Positions 1 through 8,894 of a stretch of 64,000 bases of DNA are shown one piece after another; position 1 is the first letter of the stretch, and each line of letters begins with the position of its first letter. Origin of the DNA: Gammaproteobacteria bacterium (GTDB taxonomy: Bacteria; Pseudomonadota; Gammaproteobacteria; Thiohalomonadales; Thiohalomonadaceae); NCBI GenBank assembly GCA_026196575.1, contig JAPHSX010000029.1, positions 1 to 64,000 of the forward strand, given 5' to 3'. A program made the position numbers and the translations under genes. A model generated the notes under the pieces. It saw nothing but the letters and a program-made list of their open reading frames with translations, ran no database searches and was not told the DNA's origin.

Positions 1-810
1 ATCGGCGTGACCCAGCAGTTCCTGCACCGCGCGCAGGTCGCCGCTTGACTCCAGGATGTGGCTGGCAAAGGAGTGGCGCAGCATGTGCGGGTGTACCCGC
101 GAGGCGATCCCCTGCCTGATACCCCACTCCTGCAGCCGCTGCTGCACGCTGCGCGCCGAGAGGCGGTTACCGCGCTGGCTGACAAACAGCGCCCGCTCCT
201 CTGGTGGCGCCAGCTGGGGGCGCACCTGCAGCCAGCGCTCCAGCGCCTTGAGCGCCTCGCGCCCCACCGGCACCACCCGCGCCTTGCTCCCCTTGCCTAC
301 CACCCGCACTGTGGCGTCGTGGCGATCGATGCTGTCGAGGTCGAGCCCCAGCGTCTCGGCCAGACGCAGCCCGGAGGAGTAGATGAGTTCCAGCAGCGCC
401 CGGTCGCGACGCACCAGCGGTGCATCACCGGCGATCGCCACCAGGTGGCCGGTCTGCTCCACATCCAGGGCGTTGGGCAGCCGCCTCTCGCTGCGGGGGG
501 CGGGGATGTCGAGACCGGGATTGTTCACCACTACCCCCTCGCGCTGCAGAAAACCAAACAGGCCGCGCAATGCCGAGAGCTCCCGTTGCAGGGTGCGTCC
601 CCCCACCCCCTGGCGGTGGCGCCAGGCGACAAAGGTGCGCACCGCGTGGGGGTCAAGCTCGGGCCAGGTGCCGATGCCGGCACCCTCGCAATAGGCCATC
701 AGCTGCTCAAGGTCGCGCCGGTAGGCACTGAGGGTGTGGGGTGAGAGGCGACGCTCGTCGCGCAGGTGGTCGAGGTAGCGCGCCAACCACTGTGCGGCCG
801 CCGCCTCCAT
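1..810 (-). CDS. xerC: Tyrosine recombinase XerC (3' end runs off the window start)
   Basis: Minus-strand reading gives [34 protein letters not shown]...[15 protein letters not shown]...[33 protein letters not shown], the integrase/XerC catalytic signature; followed by DUF484 and dapF as in many gammaproteobacteria. Confidence 0.93.
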   Translation of the reverse strand, partial: [270 protein letters not shown]

Positions 811-811
811 G

Positions 812-1531
812 TTACGCCCCCAGATGTGCGCGAAAGATGCGGTTCATCACCGCGCCAAGGTGGTTGACGAACATCGTCCCCATCTGCGGGTGGTAGCGGT
901 TGGCGTCGATGCTGCCGATGGCGAGCAGCCCCAGGCAGGGCTCGCTCCCCTCCTCGCACAGCGGGATCACCACGGCGGAGGCGATATCGAGGCTCCCCTC
1001 ACCAAACAGCAGCGCCAGCTGCTCCGGGCGCAGGTGGCCACAGACGGTGCGGCGCCCCTCAAGGATACGGGCCAGGGGTTGGAGACGGGCATCGTCGCGC
1101 GCGATACGGTTGTCTCGCTCGGTGGCATCGAACAGCAGCAGCTCCACCTTGTCGGCGTGAAAATCCTCGTGCAGGGCGTCACGGATGTAGCTAATCGCCT
1201 GTTCCAGGTCGTCGCTGTCGATGAGGCAGAGGATCATCTGCTGAAAGCGTCCCATCAGTTGCTCGTTGGTGCGCGCCGCCAGGGTCAGTCGTTGCAGCTG
1301 CTCACGCAGTTGCTGTTTTTGCTCGCGCATCACCGAGAGCTGACGCTCCACCAGCGAGATCGCCTGGCCGTTTTGCGGGTGTGGCAGGGTCATCTGCAAC
1401 AGCAGTGCCTCGTGGCGACTGAAGAAGTCGGGATGGTGGTGCAGGTACTCCGCCACCTCGCGCTCATTCCGCTTATCCAGCTCACCCGGATCATCCTGGC
1501 CCTTCTCCAACTGCTCCGTCCGTTCTTTCAT
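812..1531 (-). CDS. DUF484 family protein
   Basis: 239 aa [23 protein letters not shown]...[22 protein letters not shown] typical of DUF484; position between dapF and xerC. Confidence 0.92.
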   Translation of the reverse strand: MKERTEQLEKGQDDPGELDKRNEREVAEYLHHHPDFFSRHEALLLQMTLPHPQNGQAISLVERQLSVMREQKQQLREQLQRLTLAARTNEQLMGRFQQMILCLIDSDDLEQAISYIRDALHEDFHADKVELLLFDATERDNRIARDDARLQPLARILEGRRTVCGHLRPEQLALLFGEGSLDIASAVVIPLCEEGSEPCLGLLAIGSIDANRYHPQMGTMFVNHLGAVMNRIFRAHLGA

Positions 1532-2367
1532 ATCGTGATGGTCCCCTCAAAAACCGTAACCGCCGGGCCACTCATCCAGAGCGCCTCCCCCTCGCCCGGC
1601 CAGCGGATGCGCAGCTCGCCGCCGGGCAGGGTGACCGTCACCTCCTCGCCGAGGAGTCCCCAGCGGCGCCCCACCGCCACCGCCGCGCAGGCGCCAGTGC
1701 CGCAGGCCAGGGTCTCGGCGGCGCCGCGTTCGTAAACCCGCAGGCGGATCTGCTGGCGGGAGATCACCTGCATGAAGCCGACATTCACCCGCTCGGGAAA
1801 GAGCGGATGCGCCTCCAGTTGCGGTCCCAGAGTCGCTACCGGGGCGCGCGCGATATCCGCTACCTCCAGCACCACATGGGGGTTACCCATGGAGACCGCG
1901 CCGAGGGGCAGGGTGTCGCCCCCAAGCTCCAGCTCGTAGACCAGCTGCTCGCGGGCGGCGTGAAACGGCAGACTGGCCGGGGCGAAGTTGGGCACCCCCA
2001 TATTGACCCGTACCATGCCGTCGCCCTCGATATAGAGGGTGATGATGCCGGAGGCGGTCTCCACCACGATCTCATCCTTGCCACTGAGCCCCTTGTCACG
2101 CACGAAGCGGGCAAAACAGCGGGCGCCGTTGCCGCACTGCTGCACCTCGGAGCCATCGGCGTTAAAGATACGGTAGCGAAAATCGACGCCGGGGTTCAAG
2201 GCGTGCTCGACCAGCAGCAGCTGGTCACAGCCTATGCCCAGGCGGCGATCCGCCAGTGCGCGCACCTGACGGGGGGTGAAGGTGATCGGCTGGCTGATCG
2301 CGTCAACCACCACGAAATCATTACCCAGACCGTGCATTTTGGTGAAATTGATCAACATCTTGTCCAC
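1528..2367 (-). CDS. dapF: Diaminopimelate epimerase
   Basis: [19 protein letters not shown]...[21 protein letters not shown]...[13 protein letters not shown]; both catalytic Cys motifs present. Confidence 0.97.
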   Translation of the reverse strand: MDKMLINFTKMHGLGNDFVVVDAISQPITFTPRQVRALADRRLGIGCDQLLLVEHALNPGVDFRYRIFNADGSEVQQCGNGARCFARFVRDKGLSGKDEIVVETASGIITLYIEGDGMVRVNMGVPNFAPASLPFHAAREQLVYELELGGDTLPLGAVSMGNPHVVLEVADIARAPVATLGPQLEAHPLFPERVNVGFMQVISRQQIRLRVYERGAAETLACGTGACAAVAVGRRWGLLGEEVTVTLPGGELRIRWPGEGEALWMSGPAVTVFEGTITI

Positions 2368-2465
2368 ACCATCCTCTGCGATAACTGACGGAGGGTAGCC
2401 TGTGGCCGCAGCACTCAGTAGTCCGCCCCCTACCGGCGCATCTTCTCACAGCATTCAAAGTAACG

Positions 2466-3371
2466 CTATGAATCCACTACGGAATTGCCGGTCACTGCCA
2501 CCACCTCGCGGCCCAGCCGGGCGAAGGTCTCGGCACGATAACTCCCCTTGCGGTAGAGCATGCCGATGCGCCGGCTGGGGGCCGGTGGCGCAAACGGCAG
2601 ATAGTGCACCGCATCGTCGGCGCGAGGGTGGCGCGGCACCGCCAGTTGCGGCATCAGGGTCACCCCCATCCCCTCACCCACCATGTGGCGCAGGGTCTCC
2701 AGACTGGTGGCGTGAAAGGCGCCATACTCGCTGGCGCCGGCGCCAAGACAGACATCGAGGGCGTGTTCGCGCAGACAGTGTCCCTCCTCCAGCAGCATCA
2801 CCTCGCGCCCTTTCAGCTCGGCGATCTGCACCTGCCCCTGCCGCGCCAGGGGATCGCCCCGCGGTACCGCCAGCTGAAACGGCTCGCGAAACAGCGCCAC
2901 CTCGACAAAGTCGTGACGCGGCACCGGCAGTGCCAGCAGCAGCAGGTCCAGCTCGGCGTTGCGCAGCCGCTCCATCAGCACATGGGTCTGCTGTTCGTGC
3001 AGCCAGAGCTTGAGTTGCGGATAGGCCGCCTGCAGGCGCGGCATGATCAGCGGCAGCAGGTAGGGGGCGACGGTGGGGATGAGCCCCAGCTGCAGCGCAC
3101 CGGCCATCGGGTCGTGAAAGCCCTCGGCGATCCCCTTGATCTCGCGCGCCTCGGCCAGCACACGGCGCGCCTGTGCCGCCACCGCCCGTCCCGCCCCGGT
3201 CATCGCTACCTGTCGGCTGCTGCGCTCCACCAGCACCACCCCCAGCTCCTCCTCCAGCTTCTTCAGCTGGCCACTGAGGGTGGGTTGACTGACAAAACAG
3301 CGTCCTGCCGCGCGGGCGAAGTGCCCCTCCTCGTCGAGCGCCACCAGGTACTCCAGATCCCGCAATTTCAT
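2466..3371 (-). CDS. oxyR: LysR-family hydrogen peroxide-responsive regulator OxyR
   Basis: MKLRDLEYLVALDEEGHFARAAGRCFVSQPTLSGQLKKLEEELGVVLVER; LLEEGHCLREHALDVC redox Cys region; divergent from a peroxiredoxin gene. Confidence 0.92.
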   Translation of the reverse strand: MKLRDLEYLVALDEEGHFARAAGRCFVSQPTLSGQLKKLEEELGVVLVERSSRQVAMTGAGRAVAAQARRVLAEAREIKGIAEGFHDPMAGALQLGLIPTVAPYLLPLIMPRLQAAYPQLKLWLHEQQTHVLMERLRNAELDLLLLALPVPRHDFVEVALFREPFQLAVPRGDPLARQGQVQIAELKGREVMLLEEGHCLREHALDVCLGAGASEYGAFHATSLETLRHMVGEGMGVTLMPQLAVPRHPRADDAVHYLPFAPPAPSRRIGMLYRKGSYRAETFARLGREVVAVTGNSVVDS

Positions 3372-3394
3372 CCGCCACCGCCCTGCCTATAATG

Positions 3395-3431
3395 ATAGGT
3401 ATTTTCTATCAAAGTAATCGAAACAAACAAT
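3395..3431. promoter_or_regulatory. Predicted OxyR operator
   Basis: ATAG-N7-CTAT-N7-ATCG-N7-CAAT in the oxyR/peroxiredoxin divergent intergenic region; spacing equals the OxyR ATAG-N7-CTAT-N7-ATAG-N7-CTAT consensus. Confidence 0.75.
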
Positions 3432-3512
3432 TTTATCTATATTAAAAATCTTGCCATACTGTACGGGAATTCAAAACAGGGCAATGCCCTACACCAGCAA
3501 AGGAGCGAAATC

Positions 3513-4241
3513 ATGTTAGAGAACCGCGAAGGACAAAAGGTGCCGAGCGTCACCTTCAAGACCCGCCAGAACAACGCCTGGGTCGCTGTCACCACCGATG
3601 AGCTGTTCAAGGGCAAGACCGTGGCGGTCTTCTCACTGCCCGGCGCCTTCACCCCCACCTGCTCCTCTACCCACCTGCCGCGCTACAACGAGCTGGCCGG
3701 TGTGCTGAAGGAGAACGGGGTCGACTCCATTGTCTGCATCTCGGTCAACGATGCCTTTGTGATGAACGCCTGGGCCAAGGATCAGGAGGCGACCAACGTC
3801 ACCCTTATCCCCGATGGCAACGGCGAGTTCACCGCCGGCATGGGGATGCTGGTCGACAAATCGGCCATCGGCTTTGGCAAGCGCTCCTGGCGCTACTCGA
3901 TGCTGGTCAAGGATGGGGTGGTGGAGAAGCAGTTTATCGAGCCGGAGATCGAGGGTGATCCCTTCGAGGTCTCCGACGCCGACACCATGCTGCGCTACAT
4001 CAACCCTGAGGCGAAGGCCCCGGCCTCGGTGACCCTCATCACCAAGCCTGGCTGTCCCTACTGCGCCAAGGCCAAGTTGCTGCTGGAGAGCAAGAAGATG
4101 CCGTTCGAGGAGATCGTCCTCGGCCGTGACGCCACCCTGCGCTCACTGCGTGCCATCACCGGCAGTGAGATGGTGCCGCAGGTCTTTATCAACGGTGAGC
4201 ACATCGGCGGCTCCGATGAGCTGGCGAAGCGCCTGGGCTAA
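3513..4241 (+). CDS. Hybrid peroxiredoxin-glutaredoxin (Prx5-Grx fusion)
   Basis: Prx5-like [23 protein letters not shown] plus C-terminal glutaredoxin [20 protein letters not shown]...[18 protein letters not shown]. Confidence 0.96.
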   Translation: MLENREGQKVPSVTFKTRQNNAWVAVTTDELFKGKTVAVFSLPGAFTPTCSSTHLPRYNELAGVLKENGVDSIVCISVNDAFVMNAWAKDQEATNVTLIPDGNGEFTAGMGMLVDKSAIGFGKRSWRYSMLVKDGVVEKQFIEPEIEGDPFEVSDADTMLRYINPEAKAPASVTLITKPGCPYCAKAKLLLESKKMPFEEIVLGRDATLRSLRAITGSEMVPQVFINGEHIGGSDELAKRLG

Positions 4242-4260
4242 ATAGCACCACGGTAGCGGT

Positions 4261-4290
4261 AAAAAGGCGGAACACTGTTCCGCCTTTTTG
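4261..4290. terminator. Rho-independent (bidirectional) terminator
   Basis: AAAAAGGCGGAACACTGTTCCGCCTTTTTG: GC stem flanked by A and T tracts, between convergent genes. Confidence 0.85.
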
Positions 4291-4313
4291 CTTTTTACCT
4301 ACGGTTACAGCGC

Positions 4314-5801
4314 TTAGCGCACCAGCGCGTTGAGCCATGCCTCGGCGGCGACGCGGCTGGTGTCGAGCACGAGAACCGGATAGAGGCCGCCAGCCAGGAT
4401 AATCACGGCGAAGAGGGTGAGCAGCCACAGCTCGCGGCGAAGCAGGTCGGGGGCGGTGGCCACCACGCGGTGGCTGAGCGGGCCATAGAAGGCGCGCCGG
4501 TAGTAGGCCAGCAGGTAGCCGGCCCCCAACACCACGCCGAACAGGGCGGCGAGTCCTGCGCCGGTGTGGCTCTTGAGGGCGCTGAAGATGAGGAGCAGCT
4601 CGGCGGGGAAGCCGTTGGTGCCGGGGATCCCCATGCTGGCCAGGCCGAAGAGAAAGAAGAGGGCGGCCAGCAGTGGCATGGTGTTGGCGACACCGCCAAG
4701 CTGAAGCATCTCGGTGGAGCCGAGGCGCTGGTGCAGCATCCCGGCGATAAGCATCATGCCACCGCTGATCACGGTAAAGTTGAGAAGCTGAAAGAGCGCC
4801 CCCTGCACCCCCTCGATGCTGAAGGCGGCCAGCCCCAGCAGCACCAGCCCGACGTGACTGATGCTGGAGAAGGCGAGCATGCCACGCAGATTGCTCTGCG
4901 CCAGTGCCAGCAGCGCGCCATAGAGGATGCCGAACACCCCCATCCCGGCCAGCAGCCAGTGGTACTCCTGTGCCGCCTGCGGCGCCAGCGGCACGGCAAA
5001 GCGCAACAGGCCGTAGGCGCCCAGCTTGAGTCCCAGAAGAATGGCGGAGAGGGCAATCGGCCCCTCGGACACCACGGTCGGTAGCCAGGTGTGCAGCGGA
5101 AAGATGGCGGTCTTTACCGCGAAACCGAGCAGCAACAGCAAAAAGACGGTGCCTTGCAGCTCGACGGAGAGCGTGCCGCTGAGCAGCGCGGGGTAGTCAA
5201 ACTGGCTCGTCGCCTCGCCGTGCCCCAGCGCCAGCAGCACAAAACCGAAGAGCAGCGGCACCCCGCCGACGAACATGTGCAGGGTATAGCTGGTGGCGGC
5301 AAAGCGGCGTTGCGGGCCAATCCCCCAGAGGCTGATGAGAAAGTAGGCGGGGATGAGCGACAACTCCCAGAAGAGGAAGAAGAGCATGGTGTCGAGGGCG
5401 GTGAAGATTCCCAGCGTGGTCGTCAGCAACAGTAGCAGCAGGGTGTAGTAGAGCTGCGGCATGGTGCGCACGCTGTTCCAGGAGAGGAGGATCGCACCGA
5501 GAAAGAGCAGCAGCGTCAGCGGCAGGAAGAGCAGCGAGATCCCGTCCACCCCCAGCAGATAGTGAATGTGCAGTGTCGGGATCCACTGTGCCCGCTCGAC
5601 AAACTGAAAGCCGCCAAGGGTGTTGTCAAAACCGAGCAGCAGGGTGCCGGCCAGCAGCAGCTCCAGCAGCACTGCCCATAGCGCCACCCAGCGCGCCCAT
5701 GCGGCATCGGCCGCCCAGATCAGCAGCGCCGCCAGCGGCAGCCCCAGTAGCATCAGGCTGAGCAGGGGGAGCTCCCCGGCCGAGGTGAGCGGCTCCAGCA
5801 C
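4314..5801 (-). CDS. NuoM-like complex I/Mrp-type antiporter subunit of the DAB operon
   Basis: 495 aa, multi-TM; LFFLFWELSLIPAYFLISLWG (TM5 Glu) and AVKTAIFPLHTWLP (TM7 Lys) motifs. Confidence 0.9.
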   Translation of the reverse strand: MLEPLTSAGELPLLSLMLLGLPLAALLIWAADAAWARWVALWAVLLELLLAGTLLLGFDNTLGGFQFVERAQWIPTLHIHYLLGVDGISLLFLPLTLLLFLGAILLSWNSVRTMPQLYYTLLLLLLTTTLGIFTALDTMLFFLFWELSLIPAYFLISLWGIGPQRRFAATSYTLHMFVGGVPLLFGFVLLALGHGEATSQFDYPALLSGTLSVELQGTVFLLLLLGFAVKTAIFPLHTWLPTVVSEGPIALSAILLGLKLGAYGLLRFAVPLAPQAAQEYHWLLAGMGVFGILYGALLALAQSNLRGMLAFSSISHVGLVLLGLAAFSIEGVQGALFQLLNFTVISGGMMLIAGMLHQRLGSTEMLQLGGVANTMPLLAALFFLFGLASMGIPGTNGFPAELLLIFSALKSHTGAGLAALFGVVLGAGYLLAYYRRAFYGPLSHRVVATAPDLLRRELWLLTLFAVIILAGGLYPVLVLDTSRVAAEAWLNALVR

Positions 5802-5802
5802 G

Positions 5803-7329
5803 TTATAACCCCTCCAACGAATCGGACCCCTGGGCGTAGAGTTCGCCCAGCGGCCGTAGCGAGTGATCCACCAGCTCCAGCCACGGCTCGGAGTGGAAAC
5901 CGGCGCTCAGTAGGCAACCGAGCACGATGAGCGACAACAGAATTTCGGCACGGTTGACCGGCTCCAGTTCGCGCAGCCCCTCCGGGCGCGGGCCGAGGAA
6001 GGCACGCTGGAATGCCCACAGCAGAAAGCCGGCGGCGACCACGTTGCCTAGCGCCGCGGCGATAGTGACCAGCGCGCCGTAGCGGTGCATCGCCGCCTCA
6101 AGGAGTAAATGGGCGGCGTCAAAACCCGGGGTGCCGGGCATGCCGACAATGGAGAGGCCGGCAAGAAAGAAGGTGATACCAATGAGCGGGATCGCCTCGA
6201 ACAGGCCGCCCAGCTGCCCCAGCAGCGGGGTGCGGGTACGGCGAAACACCATGCCGGTCATGAACAGCAGCCCAGCGGCGGCGAGGCCGAAATTGACCGA
6301 GAGCAGCATCGTCCCCTGAAAGGCGGCGTGGCTCAGGCTGAAGAGGCCGATAATGAGAATGCCCGAGTGGCTGATCACGGCAAAGGCGAGCAGGCGGCGC
6401 AGATTGACCTGGGTCAGCGCCAGCAGTGCCGCGTAGAAGACCCCGGCCACGGCGAAGGCGACCACATAGCCGTGCCACTGCAGCACCCCCTCGGGCAGCA
6501 GCGGCAGGACGAAGCGCACCATGCCGTAGATCCCACTCTTCAGGCCGATGAGAAAGACCGGTGCCACTGCCACCGAGCCGTGCTCGGCCACCTTCGGTAA
6601 CCAACCGTGCAGCGGGAAGAGCGGGATGCGCACCGCCAGCCCGTAGAAGAGCAGAAAGAAGATCACCGACTGCCAGCCCGAGGCCACCGGCTGGCGCAAC
6701 AGCTCCTGCAACTCGAAGCTCCAGCGCCCGCCGTGGGCATCGGCATACTGCCAGCCCAGCATCAGCGTCCCGGCAAAGAGCAGCAGCAGGCCGCTGCCCA
6801 TAAACTGCAGAAAACGCGCCAGTGCCTCATCCTTGGCCGCCGAGGTGGACCAGCGGTGCAGCAGGTAGCTGACCGGCAGCAGCTGCAGCGCCGTCACCAG
6901 CACAAACCAGAGCAGATCCACCGTCACCACACTGGAGAGCAGCGCCGCTTGCACCGCGAAGACCACCGCCAGAAAGAGCCCCTGCGGCGGAAAGGGGCGC
7001 ACCTGGCCATAGATCACCACCAGCAGTGTCAGCAGTGTCGTCAGCAGCACAAAGAGCACACTGACCCCGTCCACCGCCGCGTGGTAAACCAGCGGCCCGA
7101 GGAGCGCCACCCGCTCGGCGAACTGGAAGGCGCTGGTGGCGTGGTCCAGCCGCTGATAGAGCTCCACCGCCAGCAGCAGTTGCAGCAGCGCGGCGATCAG
7201 GGCAACGGGGAAGAGCGCCCGGCTGCGCCGGTGCAGCGCCAGCAGCAGCACCATCGTCGCCAGCGGCAACAGCTGTAGCGTCGCCAGCAGCGGAAAATCG
7301 CCCGTCATTGACCAGTGAATCTCCTGCAT
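5803..7329 (-). CDS. Divergent NuoM/NuoN-like membrane subunit of the DAB operon
   Basis: Start MQEIHWSMTGDF overlaps the stop of the upstream gene (the ORF-track start at 7584 is too early); AVRIPLFPLHGWLPKVAEHGSVAVAPV and multi-TM pattern; TM5 Glu absent. Confidence 0.82.
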   Translation of the reverse strand: MQEIHWSMTGDFPLLATLQLLPLATMVLLLALHRRSRALFPVALIAALLQLLLAVELYQRLDHATSAFQFAERVALLGPLVYHAAVDGVSVLFVLLTTLLTLLVVIYGQVRPFPPQGLFLAVVFAVQAALLSSVVTVDLLWFVLVTALQLLPVSYLLHRWSTSAAKDEALARFLQFMGSGLLLLFAGTLMLGWQYADAHGGRWSFELQELLRQPVASGWQSVIFFLLFYGLAVRIPLFPLHGWLPKVAEHGSVAVAPVFLIGLKSGIYGMVRFVLPLLPEGVLQWHGYVVAFAVAGVFYAALLALTQVNLRRLLAFAVISHSGILIIGLFSLSHAAFQGTMLLSVNFGLAAAGLLFMTGMVFRRTRTPLLGQLGGLFEAIPLIGITFFLAGLSIVGMPGTPGFDAAHLLLEAAMHRYGALVTIAAALGNVVAAGFLLWAFQRAFLGPRPEGLRELEPVNRAEILLSLIVLGCLLSAGFHSEPWLELVDHSLRPLGELYAQGSDSLEGL

Positions 7330-8894
7330 TAGATAATCACCACGAAGGTCGCCATTACCATCAGCCACAGGTAGCGTGGCCGTTCCAGCAGCTGTTCGAG
7401 CAGCTGCGCCTGCCGGCCGACACGGCCGATCATCCCCTGCAACCCCTCGCCGCCAAGCCGCAGGATGAGGTTCTCCTCCAGCCACGCCAGGCGCGAGGCG
7501 AGCCACTCCATGCCGTGCCCGGCCACGCCGTGACCCGTGCCGATCCCGCCCGTGCCGCCGCCACCATGCTGCCGCCGCTCCCACTCATTGAGCGAGGAGA
7601 CGGTATCGGCGCTCTCCATGCGGCCGATCAGCCGGTTCACCACCCGGGTATCGAAACGCTCCACCTCCTCGGCGAGTTGCAGGGTGGGGCGTACCAGCAG
7701 GCCGTCGCTCAGGTTTTCCAGCCAGAAACGCTCCCGCGCCGCGTGATAGATCCCACGGCGACGGCGTAACCATTCGGGGAGCGGGCGCGGCGGCTGGCTG
7801 ACCTGCTGCAGTATCGACGGCGCGCCGAGAAACTGCAGGGCACGCCAACTGGCGTGGGCCAGCAGATGCCAGCTTGCCAGCTCATACCAGCCGAGGCCGC
7901 AGGCGATGAACATCAGCCCCACCTGGGCGGTGGTGGCGAACATCAGCGCCGACTTTATATCGCTCTGCACCTGCGCGCCGAGCAGGCCGTAGAGTGCTGA
8001 GAGTACTCCCAGCAGTACCAGCAGGGCCGAGAGGGCCGGCACCTGCATGAAGAGCGGTTCCAGGCGGATTAACAGATAGACCCCGGCGTGCACCATCAGC
8101 GAGCCGTAAAAGATCGCCGAGGAGGGGGTCGGCCCCTCCAGCGCGCGGGCGATCCAGGGGGCGAATGGCAGCTGTGCCGACTTGGCCAGCGCGGCGACAA
8201 GAAAACCGCCCGCCAGCAGCCCCGCCGCCAGGCTCTCCAGCCCGCTGGCGCCACCGAGCAGGGCGGGCCACTCGGCGCTGCCGAACCAGTAAAAGGCGAG
8301 AAACAGTGCTAGCAGAAAACCGGCATCGCCGACACGGTTGGTGACAAAGGCGCGGGTGGCGTTGAGCGCGGCGGCGGGGCGCTCAAAGGAGTAGGCGATC
8401 AGCAGATAGGAGCTGACCCCCGCCAGCTCCCAGCCGACGAACATCAGCCACGCGCTGCCGGCGCAGACGATGAGCAGCATCGCCGTGTTAAACAGCAACA
8501 TCACCAGGAAAAAGCGCTGAAAACCGGCCTCGCGGTGCAGGTAGTTGACCGAGAAGCGCAGCGTGAGGAAGGCGATGAGCGCCACCAGCGTGCCCATTGC
8601 CAGCCCCAGGGGGTCGAGGGTGAAGCTGAGCAACAGTCGATAGTCGCCCACCACCAGCCACTCCCCCAGCACCACCTGCCCCGGGGTGGCGCCCGCCAGC
8701 AGCGCCTGCAGATCGAGCCCCAGCAGCCCCAGCAGCGACAGCCCCGAGGCAGAGAGGGCGAGGCGGCTGGTGCCCCGCTCCCCCGCCTCGCCGTGATTGC
8801 CGCCAAGGAGATACCCGACGCCAATGGCCAAGGCGGCCAGCAGCGGCAATACCACTGCCAGCACGACCACCGGCGCGATCCACTCAGCGCCCAT
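7329..8894 (-). CDS. dabB: DabB: NuoL-like proton-conducting subunit of the DAB inorganic-carbon transporter
   Basis: LMFVGWELAGVSSYLLIAYSFERPAAALNATRAFVTNRVGDAGFLLAL and ALAKSAQLPFAPWIARALEGPTPSSAIFYGSLMVHAGVYLLIR; overlaps dabA by 11 bp. Confidence 0.9.
   Translation of the reverse strand: MGAEWIAPVVVLAVVLPLLAALAIGVGYLLGGNHGEAGERGTSRLALSASGLSLLGLLGLDLQALLAGATPGQVVLGEWLVVGDYRLLLSFTLDPLGLAMGTLVALIAFLTLRFSVNYLHREAGFQRFFLVMLLFNTAMLLIVCAGSAWLMFVGWELAGVSSYLLIAYSFERPAAALNATRAFVTNRVGDAGFLLALFLAFYWFGSAEWPALLGGASGLESLAAGLLAGGFLVAALAKSAQLPFAPWIARALEGPTPSSAIFYGSLMVHAGVYLLIRLEPLFMQVPALSALLVLLGVLSALYGLLGAQVQSDIKSALMFATTAQVGLMFIACGLGWYELASWHLLAHASWRALQFLGAPSILQQVSQPPRPLPEWLRRRRGIYHAARERFWLENLSDGLLVRPTLQLAEEVERFDTRVVNRLIGRMESADTVSSLNEWERRQHGGGGTGGIGTGHGVAGHGMEWLASRLAWLEENLILRLGGEGLQGMIGRVGRQAQLLEQLLERPRYLWLMVMATFVVII

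Noticed and set aside
7330-7584. N-terminal extension of the 593-aa NuoM-like ORF
   Set aside because: Arg/Gly-rich extension overlaps the dabB coding sequence in another frame; start at 7329 overlapping the dabB stop is more likely
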